The notes under the pieces were generated by a model. That model had not been told where the DNA came from, did not search any database, and saw nothing but the letters and a program-made list of their open reading frames with translations. Both the position numbers and the translations under genes were made by a program. 64,000 nt of DNA from Acidimicrobiia bacterium (GTDB lineage: Bacteria > Actinomycetota > Acidimicrobiia > Acidimicrobiales > SKKL01): contig JBAYRL010000009.1 in NCBI GenBank assembly GCA_041676705.1, forward strand, positions 6,977 to 70,976, read 5' to 3'. The stretch's first letter is position 1. Each line of letters starts with the position of its first letter. This document shows positions 36,611-45,113 of the stretch, one piece after another.

Positions 36611-37384
36611 ATGCAACACCAAAACTTGTTGTTAGATGAACTTAAAGCTGCGACGCTAGCCAGCTACAAACCCCAAACCGGCGAAACTATCCGCCAAGGT
36701 TTAGAAGCTATCCCGACCGGGATACCAGCCCTAGATGATGCTTTAGTTACCGGCGGTTTCCCTACCAACCATATTGTCGAACTTTTTGGGGAACCTGCCG
36801 GTGGTAAAACCACCCTAGCTTTAGCAGCAGCACAAAACTGTCAACGTTTAGGCGGTAACGTCGGCTATATAGACACAGAACACAGTTTCCCGGTGGGTTT
36901 GGCCCACAACCTGGGCCTCGACTCTAAAGCGTTGCTCATAACCCAACCTGACAGTGGGGAAGACGCTGTTGAGCAAACACTATTCATGCTCACCTCCAAA
37001 ACGTTTGACCTGCTCATAGTAGACTCTGTGACAGCGTTGAACCCTACCCGCAACGTTGAACATTCCCGGTTTGTGAAACAGTTCCTAACAAAAGTCGCTG
37101 ACACTATAACTACTAGCGGGTGTAGCGTTGTGTTAACAAACCAAACCCGTGCAACGCTACGAAACCCTGGGGCAACAGAACGTTCAACAGGTGGGAACGT
37201 GACCGCCTATTACACCACCATCAGAATAAAACTAGCCACATCAAACATGTCTGGGCTTTACAACCCTCAACAACCAGCTGAACAGATCGGTAGCCGTGTA
37301 GAAGCCACCATAGTAAAAAACCGGTTAGGTACACCTGTCACCGTGGAATACGGTATGGCCTTCCAACACGCAATATTCCCCTAA
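36611..37384 (+). CDS. Short RecA-like recombinase
   Basis: A 257-aa RecA-fold ATPase. Walker A is GEPAGGKTT (60-68), Walker B is LLIVDSVTALNP, then VVLTNQTRATLRN (loop region) and STGGNVTAYYTT like the GGxALK motif. It is shorter than a cellular RecA (about 340 aa) and lacks most of the C-terminal domain, as seen in plasmid and phage recombinases. It should bind single-stranded DNA for strand exchange or annealing. AGGAGGAAGG precedes the ATG. It would fit with the Cas4-like nuclease and SbcCD elsewhere on the replicon. Confidence 0.88.
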   Translation: MQHQNLLLDELKAATLASYKPQTGETIRQGLEAIPTGIPALDDALVTGGFPTNHIVELFGEPAGGKTTLALAAAQNCQRLGGNVGYIDTEHSFPVGLAHNLGLDSKALLITQPDSGEDAVEQTLFMLTSKTFDLLIVDSVTALNPTRNVEHSRFVKQFLTKVADTITTSGCSVVLTNQTRATLRNPGATERSTGGNVTAYYTTIRIKLATSNMSGLYNPQQPAEQIGSRVEATIVKNRLGTPVTVEYGMAFQHAIFP

Positions 37385-37496
37385 ACCACACCAACCTACC
37401 CCAGCTAAACACTTTTTGAGAAGCTCTACCCACAGCTAACACCCCTCACACAACCCCCCAGTTTGGAAAGTGTTCAGAACCCGTACCGTGTGACAA

Positions 37497-37532
37497 GACC
37501 GGCAAAGCTGTGTGGCACGACCGGCAAAGCTG
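37497..37532. repeat. Two direct repeats of GACCGGCAAAGCTG
   Basis: The 14-mer occurs at 37497-37510 and 37519-37532, start-to-start 22 bp, about two helical turns. It lies just upstream of the Lys tRNA gene. The spacing suits two protein molecules on one face of the DNA. Confidence 0.6.
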
Positions 37533-37566
37533 ACACTCTTGTAACACACCATTGGTTGGTGATGTA

Positions 37567-37639
37567 GCCCCTATAGCTCAGTTGGTAGAGCAGTTGACTT
37601 TTAATCAATCGGTCGCAGGTTCGAACCCTGCTGGGGGCA
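37567..37639 (+). tRNA. tRNA-Lys (anticodon UUU)
   Basis: Acceptor GCCCCTA pairs with TGGGGGC (one wobble), anticodon loop CTTTTAA, T loop TTCGAAC. CCA is not encoded. It is the only tRNA on the plus strand. Confidence 0.95.
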
Positions 37640-37696
37640 CTAACCACAACACAGCTGTTACACAGCTGCTGTGCTCGGGTTGGGTTGGGGATCCCA

Positions 37697-37731
37697 CAGT
37701 TTTTGGTTGAATGCGAGAAACCCAAAAACTG
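37697..37731 (+). promoter_or_regulatory. Hairpin directly upstream of ftsE
   Basis: CAGTTTTTGGTT (37697-37708) pairs with AACCCAAAAACTG (37719-37731) with a single bulge. It ends 4 bases before the presumed ftsE start and has no T tail, so it is more likely a translational or mRNA-processing element than a terminator. Confidence 0.45.
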
Positions 37732-37735
37732 AACA

Positions 37736-38446
37736 GTGGCAGGAGTGTTGCAACTTGTTAACGTAACAAAAGTTTACAGTGAAACGAAACCGGCCGTACA
37801 AGACCTGTCTTTAGATATTGTGGAAGGTTCTCTCACGTTCCTTATCGGCCCGTCAGGGTCGGGTAAAACCACGTTGCTAAAACTTTTTTCCCGCGAGTTG
37901 TTAGCGGACAGCGGTCAAGTGTTCGTGGCAGGGTTAGATGTGGGAATGTTATGGCCCCGCCAGCTTCCTAAACTGAGACGTCTCGTAGCTGTCATCCACC
38001 AAAACTATCCGTTACTACATCAACGTAACGTTGCTGACAACCTACGTTTTGCGTTGTTCTCAGCAGGTTGGCCAAAACACCAAATCAACCATCGGGTTGA
38101 AGAACAACTAGCTTTCGTGGGGTTAGCTTCCTACCATCACCGCTACCCGCACGAACTTTCAGGCGGTGAAAAACAACGAGTTGCTATAGCTAGAGCAATA
38201 GCTGTGGCCCCGGCTGTGTTGTTAGCTGATGAACCTACCGGGAACCTCGACCCAGACGCTTCCCGTAGCGTCACCCAACTTTTAGCCCAAATAGCTGCTA
38301 AAGGCACCACTGTTGTTATGGCTACTCATAACACCGACCTTTTGGACCAAACCCCTGGCCGGGTAGTTGAGCTATCCCAAGGAACAATTGTGAGGGACGA
38401 CATCCGAGGCCGTTACCAACTCAACAACCACCAACTACTGTCATGA
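37736..38446 (+). CDS. ftsE: FtsE-like ABC ATPase
   Basis: A 236-aa ABC ATPase. Walker A GPSGSGKTT (38-46), Q loop VIHQNYPLL, signature ELSGGEKQR, Walker B VLLADEPTGNLDP and switch His in MATHNTD are all present. With FtsX it controls cell-wall hydrolases at the division site. The start is uncertain: GTG 37736 has no ribosome binding site but is preceded by a hairpin; TTG 37748 has AGGAG too close. The stop overlaps ftsX by 4 bp. FtsEX is normally chromosomal. Confidence 0.88.
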   Translation: MAGVLQLVNVTKVYSETKPAVQDLSLDIVEGSLTFLIGPSGSGKTTLLKLFSRELLADSGQVFVAGLDVGMLWPRQLPKLRRLVAVIHQNYPLLHQRNVADNLRFALFSAGWPKHQINHRVEEQLAFVGLASYHHRYPHELSGGEKQRVAIARAIAVAPAVLLADEPTGNLDPDASRSVTQLLAQIAAKGTTVVMATHNTDLLDQTPGRVVELSQGTIVRDDIRGRYQLNNHQLLS

Positions 38447-39501
38447 TAGACAACAAACATGATCGGATAGAACAAATTTTTTCTGTCCCACCAACCCTTG
38501 AAAACAACAACAAGGTTGTGGGGGACACAACCGGGCAACGTTCGCTGTTACATAACATGTTAGCTTACCATGTTACACCTGTGTTAAAAGGTTTGCAGGC
38601 AACGTTACCGTTAGCTTCTGCTGTGATGCTAGCAGTGTTTGTTACCGCCACACTGATCGGTACTTCAGTGTTAGTACAAACTGGTGTTAACAATGCTCTT
38701 ATCCGGTGGCGTGACGGTGTTGAAACAATCATTTTTTTGGAACCTCACGTCACTCAAGATGTGGCGGCAGACATTGGGGCGCAACTTTCCCAAAACCCGC
38801 TTGTTGAACGGTTCTACTATGTTAACACTGAAGAGACCTACACCGAGTTCCGGCAACTATTCCACGACTCCCCCGAACTTTTAGAAGGGGTCACCCCACA
38901 AAGTTTACCTACCTCATGGCGAGTAACTCCTAAAGCAGGGTCAACTCTTACAGATATCGAAACAATAGGGGAAACGTTCAAAACCCAGCCTGGGGTTTAC
39001 AGCGTTTCCTACGCTTCAGCAGCGGTACAGTCCGTGTTTAACATCGCTAAACTAGTTTCGTTTATCTTAGGAGCTATTGCCACTATTGTTGGTATAACCA
39101 CAGTGCTAATGTTGTGGGCTGCTACCAAAGCTAGTGTCGCTGCTCGTGCCCAAGAAGTTGCGGTGATGCGTTCCGTTGGGGCTTCCCGCATAGCTATACG
39201 GACCCCGTTCATAACAGAAGGTGTGCTAGTAGCATCCCTGGGGGCCCTAGGGGCTATAGCGGTAACACGGCTCACCATAAACATTTTGGAACAGGTCACA
39301 CGAAACCTTTCAGGAGACCTTGTACTTCTTTCAACGTTTCGTGTCACCCCACCCCAGTTTTGGTGGACGGTAGGACCTATTAGCGTAACAATCATAACTT
39401 TAGCTGCTGGGGTTACCTGGGCTGCTACCAACAGTTTTGTTACCGATAGACACCAACGCATCCCTGTGTACAGATATCGCCGCCAACAAAACACCAAATA
39501 G
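38443..39501 (+). CDS. ftsX: FtsX-like permease
   Basis: A 352-aa four-helix permease: a cytoplasmic N-terminus, first helix at about 55-78, an extracytoplasmic loop of about 130 residues, then three helices. VMRSVGASRIAIRTPFITEG is the typical FtsX coupling segment. Its ATG overlaps the ftsE stop (ATGA). The N-terminal cytoplasmic tail (about 40 residues, Asn-rich) is longer than usual. Confidence 0.88.
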   Translation: MIDNKHDRIEQIFSVPPTLENNNKVVGDTTGQRSLLHNMLAYHVTPVLKGLQATLPLASAVMLAVFVTATLIGTSVLVQTGVNNALIRWRDGVETIIFLEPHVTQDVAADIGAQLSQNPLVERFYYVNTEETYTEFRQLFHDSPELLEGVTPQSLPTSWRVTPKAGSTLTDIETIGETFKTQPGVYSVSYASAAVQSVFNIAKLVSFILGAIATIVGITTVLMLWAATKASVAARAQEVAVMRSVGASRIAIRTPFITEGVLVASLGALGAIAVTRLTINILEQVTRNLSGDLVLLSTFRVTPPQFWWTVGPISVTIITLAAGVTWAATNSFVTDRHQRIPVYRYRRQQNTK

Positions 39502-39630
39502 TTTTCACTCGGCACCAAACGCTTTTAACACAGGTCGCTGGTTGCGTCCCAAAACGTTGAAGACACAATCACAACCCAACCCCCGAAACACGTTTTTGGG
39601 TAACAAACATTCCAAGAGGTTTACCAAACC

Positions 39631-40797
39631 ATGCAAAACGACCAACCCACAAACAACTCTACTAGCAACACAACCGTAACAGAACCCCCAGAACCACCTC
39701 CCACCACAACAGATAACGAAACTGTTGCGGTAACCGGCCCCCACAAAGATGAAACCCCCCAAGTCGGGCCCAACGGTGAACGCCCGATCCAAATCGTGAT
39801 CTTTGTAGGCGACGCGCCGTCTGTGCCGCCCTATGTGAAAACCGCTGACCTAAACACCACCGAAACACACACCCCCAACGACACCACTGAGAACAATGAG
39901 GGTGACAACGCTGCTACTAGCTATCCACCACAACCCCCTGTTGTACAGGCCTTAGAAAACACCGGGTTAAGCCCTTCTGATCTTAGAACACGGGTCCAGT
40001 TCCATATAGGTCCCAACGTCCCGATAGAAACAGCGATAGAAGCCTATGTGGCGGCTTCTACTTTAGCGGGCCGGCGTTTAAACGTTGTTGTAAACAACAC
40101 GGTGATCGATATCGAAACTCTTGACAGCCAAGCCCGTAAAGCAGCCCAAAGTATTGACGCACGCCAAACTATCGACGTTATCCAAGTAGGGGCTGAACAT
40201 CCCACGATTTTAAGTGTTGATGGTGAACGTTTAACGATGGAAGACACCACACAAATTGTTGCTGCGAAAACTTGTCGGTTGGTGTTAAACCCTGACCCTG
40301 CTACCGCAGTAGCCCAGTTTGTTTTAATAGCAGGGCTTCGCAATAAGGGCACCCTCGAACGTTTCCCTTACCTAGCCACCACCGCCGATTTTGACAACAC
40401 GACAGATGAAACTGTTACCTTAACTAACAACCGTTTAGATCACATTAGACGTGCCGCTATGCTGTTACGCCGCGAAACCCGATCTGAGGACCGTACAGCT
40501 ATTGTAGAACCGCTAACACTTTCTACAAGGCAACGAAAACTAGTCGCCGCTGCCGCAACCCCTGTGGAGGTCACACTTAGCGCTCTTGGGTCTCGTACCC
40601 CTGACGGAGATCTGTGGCACTGTCCCCGACCTGAGCGACACACCAACGGGGATGCTACCCCCTCTATGCGGGTAGTGAAAGGTAAAGTCCGTTGCTACCG
40701 GTGTGACGCTGAACGGATCGATTCGTTAAACCTTGTTATGGACACCAAAGCCTGTTCTGCGGATGAAGCAGCCGATTGGCTTTTAAACAAAGCTTAA
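39631..40797 (+). CDS. Protein with C-terminal CHC2-like zinc finger
   Basis: A 388-aa protein. The N-terminus is Thr/Pro/Asn-rich and disordered (about 1-60 and 75-110). A middle domain (about 120-310) is not recognised. The C-terminus, LWHCPRPERHTNGDATPSM then KGKVRCYRCDAERIDSLNLV, has the C-H-C-C pattern of the DnaG zinc-binding domain, but no primase catalytic domain follows. In DnaG this domain is N-terminal, so its position here is unusual. It overlaps the convergent dnaX gene by 15 bp. It may help load or guide replication proteins; this is inference. Confidence 0.68.
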   Translation: MQNDQPTNNSTSNTTVTEPPEPPPTTTDNETVAVTGPHKDETPQVGPNGERPIQIVIFVGDAPSVPPYVKTADLNTTETHTPNDTTENNEGDNAATSYPPQPPVVQALENTGLSPSDLRTRVQFHIGPNVPIETAIEAYVAASTLAGRRLNVVVNNTVIDIETLDSQARKAAQSIDARQTIDVIQVGAEHPTILSVDGERLTMEDTTQIVAAKTCRLVLNPDPATAVAQFVLIAGLRNKGTLERFPYLATTADFDNTTDETVTLTNNRLDHIRRAAMLLRRETRSEDRTAIVEPLTLSTRQRKLVAAAATPVEVTLSALGSRTPDGDLWHCPRPERHTNGDATPSMRVVKGKVRCYRCDAERIDSLNLVMDTKACSADEAADWLLNKA

Positions 40798-42297
40798 CTC
40801 GTAGCTAAATTGTTGGGCTAGAGCCCGCATCTGTTCAACATAGGGCTCTAACCTTGACTTTAGTGACATTGGGACGTCCACCACATATTGGTTTCCTGCG
40901 CCACTGATTTGGCAGGACATCACAACAGCAGCCGGTACTTTACCTACTTTTTGGGTGAAAACTTGTAACAAATCTGTTGGTAGCATGTTTTCGTTGCTAG
41001 ACCCCCGCCCAGCTTCGACGGTCTGGTTGCTGGTTGATGCTGATTGTTGGGGGTCGCCTGTGTGCCCTTCGAAACCCAACTCGTCAAGTTGGGGGTCACC
41101 ACCATAGCTGTCGGTGGTGTCTTCAACAGGTTGTTGATGGTAGGACACATCTTTTAGCAGGTGTTGGTTGGTTTCAAACAATGTTTGAAGTTCTGTGACA
41201 ACCCCCAAAATGTTGGTCCACCACTCTTGTGTTAAAGCCTCAAATGTTCCCTGAGTTGTTGTGGGTGACAAAGAAGGGGTGGACAGCACAGCTAATGTTC
41301 GGTCTAACCAGCCCACCCCAGCGGGGGTTTCTACTAGCTCGTTGTGGCGCCACACTGTTACCGGATCGATCGTTTGGGCGCTAATGTCCAGCATTTGTTG
41401 GTAAGCCAACCTCATCAACCCAACCCTGATCTTAGCGTCGTCAGTGTAGTCACGTAACTGGTTTAACACTATAAAAGTGTTGCTACGGTCAAAGTTACAT
41501 ATGTGATCCCAACATTGTTGCAGTAGTGTTGGTGGGGCGTTACCTAATACCTCTGAGATAACTTCACGGTCCGGGTTGGTGTGTAACAGACCACTGATTT
41601 TAACTAAAGCCATCAACAAACCCCGGACCCCTAAAGCAGGGTCGGTGGTTTCTACTATCTCGGTCGCGGTTTGTGTGTCTAACACCCAGTTTTGGTTGGA
41701 AGCTACTTTTTGTAGATGACCTATAAGGTCTTGGTGGGACGGATATGAAAGTTCGAACTCTACACACCTTCCCCGGTTTGTTTGTAACATTTTGTCCGGG
41801 TCAGTGGTAGCTAACATGAAAATAACATGGGGTGGGGGTTCTTCTAAAAGTTTCAGAAAAGCTTGGCCCCCACCGGTGGATAGCCCGTGGGCTTCATCAA
41901 TAATATAGAGTTTGTGGGAAGAACGTAACGGGGCGATCATCGCTTTTTCTGCTAAATCCCGGATCTGGTCTTTCAAACCGTGAGACGCAGCGTCAAATTC
42001 GATCACATCGGGGTGGCTAGCACCCACCGAATACAGCTCCACACAGGAAACACATTGCCCACAACTGTCCCCCTCAACCGGAGCTTCACATAGCCACGCG
42101 GCGGCTGTGACCCGCGCCAACGTAGTTTTTCCAAGCCCTGAACCCCCGGTGAAAAGCAGCTGTTGAGGTAACGCCCGGTTTTTGATAGCAGTTTGTAACA
42201 CTTTGACAACACCACGCTGCCCAACAACCTCACTAAACCGGCGGGGTCTAACCTGGGTAGCTAACCCGCTTTGATACTGTTCTGGTTGTATAAACAT
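40783..42297 (-). CDS. dnaX: DNA polymerase III gamma/tau subunit (DnaX)
   Basis: A 504-aa clamp-loader ATPase. Walker A is GGSGLGKTT (51-59), the zinc module is C70-C79-C82-C85, Walker B is LYIIDEAHGLS, and sensor 1 is FMLATTDPDKM; the lid and collar domains follow. It assembles the clamp loader and ties it to the helicase in known replisomes. ATG 42297 is preferred over an upstream frame to 42336. The Ser/Thr-rich linker near 390-450 is typical of gamma/tau. A plasmid-borne dnaX is unusual and suggests the replicon influences its own replisome. Confidence 0.9.
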   Translation of the reverse strand: MFIQPEQYQSGLATQVRPRRFSEVVGQRGVVKVLQTAIKNRALPQQLLFTGGSGLGKTTLARVTAAAWLCEAPVEGDSCGQCVSCVELYSVGASHPDVIEFDAASHGLKDQIRDLAEKAMIAPLRSSHKLYIIDEAHGLSTGGGQAFLKLLEEPPPHVIFMLATTDPDKMLQTNRGRCVEFELSYPSHQDLIGHLQKVASNQNWVLDTQTATEIVETTDPALGVRGLLMALVKISGLLHTNPDREVISEVLGNAPPTLLQQCWDHICNFDRSNTFIVLNQLRDYTDDAKIRVGLMRLAYQQMLDISAQTIDPVTVWRHNELVETPAGVGWLDRTLAVLSTPSLSPTTTQGTFEALTQEWWTNILGVVTELQTLFETNQHLLKDVSYHQQPVEDTTDSYGGDPQLDELGFEGHTGDPQQSASTSNQTVEAGRGSSNENMLPTDLLQVFTQKVGKVPAAVVMSCQISGAGNQYVVDVPMSLKSRLEPYVEQMRALAQQFSYELSFV

Positions 42298-42686
42298 GGC
42301 CTTAACCTGGCTTTCCCCACCACAGAAACACTCCAATTAGAGAACATAACAAGTTGTTACACACGAACACCGGTCGCTGTTCGAGCCGATATAACAACTA
42401 GCCGCAGCTGTGACAGCTCAACAGCTATCCCAAAGGTAGTGTCGACCCTAAACCCCGCCCAAGGGTTTCACAGCTGCCCACTTCGCCGGATGTTGCTCTT
42501 GGTTTGTATGAGGGGCTTTAGAAACTTTGTGGTTTGGTTTGGCGACCTGGGTGTTGTTTTTTTGATCAGCATTTTGGTGGCACTGCACCAACTGGCCAGA
42601 ACCGCTGGGGGTTGGGTCCCAACCCCGCAGGGGCAAACACCCCTACAAAGCGTCGGGGATCGGTTTGTGGGGTTTAGATTGTTTAG
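42298..42686. other. Intergenic region with tandem hairpins
   Basis: About 390 bp between dnaX and the tRNA cluster. GGGGTTGGG (42608-42616) faces CCCAACCCC (42618-42626) around one base, and AGGGG (42629-42633) pairs with CCCCT (42640-42644). They lie just downstream of the minus-strand tRNA genes and may stop or process that transcript, although no T run follows. No ORF here is convincing. Confidence 0.5.
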
Positions 42687-42760
42687 TCGGGATGGGACGA
42701 TTCGAACGTCCAACCTCCTGGTCCCAAACCAGGTGCGCTACCAAATTGCGCCACATCCCG
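42687..42760 (-). tRNA. tRNA-Pro (anticodon UGG)
   Basis: Acceptor CGGGATG pairs with CATCCCG, anticodon loop TTTGGGA, T loop TTCGAAT. CCA is not encoded. C1 pairs with G72 as is usual for bacterial Pro tRNA. Confidence 0.94.
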
Positions 42761-42771
42761 AAGGTTTTGAG

Positions 42772-42844
42772 AGCCTGAGACCAGATTTGAACTGGTGACC
42801 TCGTTCGTACCAGGAACGTGCTCTACCAACTGAGCTACCCAGGC
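42772..42844 (-). tRNA. tRNA-Thr (anticodon GGU)
   Basis: Acceptor GCCTGGG pairs with CTCAGGC (one G-U), anticodon loop CTGGTAC, T loop TTCAAAT. CCA is not encoded. Its 5' half resembles the Thr(UGU) tRNA at 32481-32556. Confidence 0.92.
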
Positions 42845-42870
42845 AAATGTAAATTGGTTTGTTGTTACAG

Positions 42871-42943
42871 AGCTTGGCACGAGGTTCGAACTCGTATCCC
42901 CGGCTTGGAAGGCCGGTACTCTAACCAGTTGAGCTAGCCAAGC
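42871..42943 (-). tRNA. tRNA-Gly (anticodon UCC)
   Basis: Acceptor GCTTGGC pairs with GCCAAGC, anticodon stem CCGGC/GCCGG with loop CTTCCAA, T loop TTCGAAC, discriminator U as usual for Gly. Confidence 0.94.
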
Positions 42944-42972
42944 AAAACGTTTCGGGTGCTGGCACCCTATTT

Positions 42973-43048
42973 TGGTGGAGATGACCAGGTTCGAACTGGT
43001 GACCTTCGGTTTGCAAAACCGGTGCTCTACCAACTGAGCTACACCCCC
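42973..43048 (-). tRNA. tRNA-Ala (anticodon UGC)
   Basis: Acceptor GGGGGTG pairs with CATCTCC (two wobble pairs), anticodon loop TTTGCAA, T loop TTCGAAC, 3' CCA encoded. The last pair of the anticodon stem is C-A. The usual G3-U70 identity pair of Ala tRNA is present. Confidence 0.92.
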
Positions 43049-43065
43049 ATGTGGTTACAACAAAA

Positions 43066-43094
43066 AAACCGTCCTACTTTTGTAGAGACGGTTT
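43066..43094 (-). terminator. Intrinsic terminator upstream of the tRNA cluster
   Basis: AAACCGTC-CTAC (43066-43077) pairs with GTAG-GACGGTTT (43082-43094) with one bulge, and a minus-strand run of seven T follows. It ends transcripts from the gene or genes upstream so they do not enter the tRNA operon. Confidence 0.85.
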
Positions 43095-43131
43095 CAGTTG
43101 GGGCTTTAAACAAGAGTTTAAATAGTTGCCT

Positions 43132-43245
43132 TTACATGAAACCAGTCCTTGTCCCCTCTTGTGGGGCGGCAGTCGGCGCTGCGCCGGCGGTGTGGTCCGG
43201 GCGGATAGCAGGTGAAGTTGTGGTGGGTAGGGTTTGATGTTTCAT
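43132..43245 (-). CDS. Possible 37-aa GC-rich small protein
   Basis: A frame starting MKHQTLPTTTSPA with AGGAA 5 nt before the ATG. It is Thr/Ala/Pro-rich. Base composition is clearly more GC-rich than its surroundings, like the genes at 33278 and 51058. No family was recognised. Confidence 0.4.
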   Translation of the reverse strand: MKHQTLPTTTSPAIRPDHTAGAAPTAAPQEGTRTGFM

Positions 43246-43395
43246 GAGTGTTCCTGCTTGGAAAGATGGTAACAACACTATGGTGTGGGTTTTTGTTGGC
43301 GGCGCACACAACCTTGATATCAAAGCTTGTTTTGTGGTTCTTTTTGTTTGGTTCAGGTTCAAACCACTTTGTGGTGTTCCGCCTGGTTTTAGGTT

Positions 43396-43803
43396 TTAGG
43401 GTTGTGGTGCTAGAAACCATTCGGGGTTTGGTAGCCAGTTTTGTGGGATGTGTTCTGGTTGGAGGAAGCTAAGCACATCAACTGCTGTTTCTTGGTGGGT
43501 GGTTTTGATGTGGGCAACCCAAAACTCGGGGTTAGTGAATGCTTGACGAAAAGGGTGTTGTCCGGCTTTGTATTGGGCTAAACGTTGCGGACTGATCGGC
43601 ACATACAACCAGTTGTCACATAGTTTTTGTTGATCGAATATGCCTGCCAAAAAAAGGTCGCTTTGGGCGGTGCAAGCCACATATACTGTGGTGTTGTTGA
43701 ACTGGACTAAAGGTTCCAGTATTTGAAGTTTGGTGAGCAACCCGAAAATGTTTTGGTTCCCACGCTTGGGTGTTTGGGTGGTGAAAGAGAAGCTGGTTGG
43801 CAT
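43396..43803 (-). CDS. Soluble protein of unknown function
   Basis: A 135-aa protein without signal peptide. The stretch LYVPISPQRLAQYKAGQHPF recalls DUF6575-type proteins, but this is only a weak resemblance. It is divergent from the membrane protein at 43891 and ends before the terminator at 43066-43094. Confidence 0.65.
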   Translation of the reverse strand: MPTSFSFTTQTPKRGNQNIFGLLTKLQILEPLVQFNNTTVYVACTAQSDLFLAGIFDQQKLCDNWLYVPISPQRLAQYKAGQHPFRQAFTNPEFWVAHIKTTHQETAVDVLSFLQPEHIPQNWLPNPEWFLAPQP

Positions 43804-43890
43804 GATAGGTGTGTTGGGGTTGGTCAGAGAATGTGTCTGAGATAGTTCGGGTTCTGTTATGGTTTAGCAACGGTTGTTGACCCGGAACTA

Positions 43891-44658
43891 GTGTTGTGTA
43901 ACAAACTAGTGGTGGGTGATGTCCCAAGCATTGTGTTAGCTGTTGGTCCCGGCACACATGTTTGTCGTTTATGGGTGGTGTTGGTCTGTGCGATGGTTTT
44001 TGGTGAGGGTGTGGTTTCAACACGTTACGCCGCCACGGTACACCACATGTTTGTAGCGCTTTTAGGTTTAGTTATTGCAGCGTTGATCGTGGTAGGACCA
44101 CTCAACTGGTTAGAGTCAGGGGTGGGTGGTGTTACCGACGGGATTTTACAAAGTGGTCAAACACTTTTCGCGCACCTGTTACAACTTGTGCCCGAGGTTA
44201 ACAACCACACCAGCATTGTGTCTTTAGTGTCAGTTACTTTGGCGGTTATGTTACCTGGGTTGGTTTGTTTGTTGCTCGGGGTAGGTGCCACGAAAGCTGG
44301 TCGAGCTCAACATCTGATTTCGTCGGTGTTGATGGTTGGTGCGATCGCTGCCATGTTTGTGTTGCCGTTTAACCAAGCTATCCTGCTGGTTTTAGTTGGC
44401 GGCGCGATATCAGGTTTGTTGTTATCACCGGTGACGTTCATTACCCGCACCGCGTTGTGGGCTTTAGCTGGAATCATAGCGTTCGACCATGTTGCGGGAC
44501 TGTGGTATCAACAAAGCCCTGTCCTTGGAGAAGCGGTTGCAGCGGTAACTTCTATAACATCCCTCGACAGTCCCGAGTTGTGGCGCATAGCGTTCATGAT
44601 AGTCGGGTTAGCACCTTTTGTAGCGGTGTTAGGGGTAGCTACAGACAACAACACATAA
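43891..44658 (+). CDS. Multi-pass membrane protein of unknown function
   Basis: A 255-aa protein with about six or seven hydrophobic helices and short loops. The start is uncertain: GTG 43891 has GGAAC upstream, and ATG at about 43993 is also possible. A bulged inverted repeat (AGTTCGGGT/ACCCGGAACT, about 43850-43890) lies before it and may be an operator. No transporter motif was recognised. Confidence 0.65.
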   Translation: MLCNKLVVGDVPSIVLAVGPGTHVCRLWVVLVCAMVFGEGVVSTRYAATVHHMFVALLGLVIAALIVVGPLNWLESGVGGVTDGILQSGQTLFAHLLQLVPEVNNHTSIVSLVSVTLAVMLPGLVCLLLGVGATKAGRAQHLISSVLMVGAIAAMFVLPFNQAILLVLVGGAISGLLLSPVTFITRTALWALAGIIAFDHVAGLWYQQSPVLGEAVAAVTSITSLDSPELWRIAFMIVGLAPFVAVLGVATDNNT

Positions 44659-45113
44659 CCCGCCCACCTTAAACCTATTGCGGGCGACCAACCCTAGTTT
44701 AACTAGTTAAAACCGCCACCACACCACACCACACCACAAACAGTACTTGACAGCTGTACTGGACCGTTGTGTAGCAACAGACCGACAGCAAAAGGGGTGT
44801 TTGTGTTCCCCTCTACGATGGCGTTATATGCTACTTGTGAGTAATCTACTAGCAAGTAGCGTAACTTTAGTTTCCGACCTAAAACCGTGAAACGCTAGAC
44901 ACGTCCAGGTCTTATAAAAACCTAACCATATCTGAAACACAGACATCTCTTGGTTGTGGTAGTTGTGTCTAAAGCTGGGGCCATGTTTTCAAGCGGGACG
45001 GGTTGGGTGGTTTGTTGGGTTCCGACACTAACCAACTAGCCCTCAAAGTGAGGGTTGAACCCCCGAAAAGGGATGATCACTCTAAACCTGGTGCAGAGTT
45101 ATTGGGAGAAAAC
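44659..45113. other. Palindrome-rich intergenic region
   Basis: About 455 bp without a gene. It contains TTTAACTAGTTAAA (perfect palindrome, 44698-44711), four tandem CCACA/ACACC units (about 44717-44738), CAGTAC/GTACTG (44741-44746 and 44756-44761, with CAGCTG inside) and GCTACTTG/CAAGTAGC (44830-44837 and 44853-44860). This density of symmetric sites suggests a protein-binding or origin-like region. Confidence 0.5.

Noticed and set aside
42271..42798. 175-codon plus-strand frame overlapping dnaX start and two tRNA genes
   Set aside because: It reads through the Pro tRNA and part of the Thr tRNA and has no ribosome binding site.
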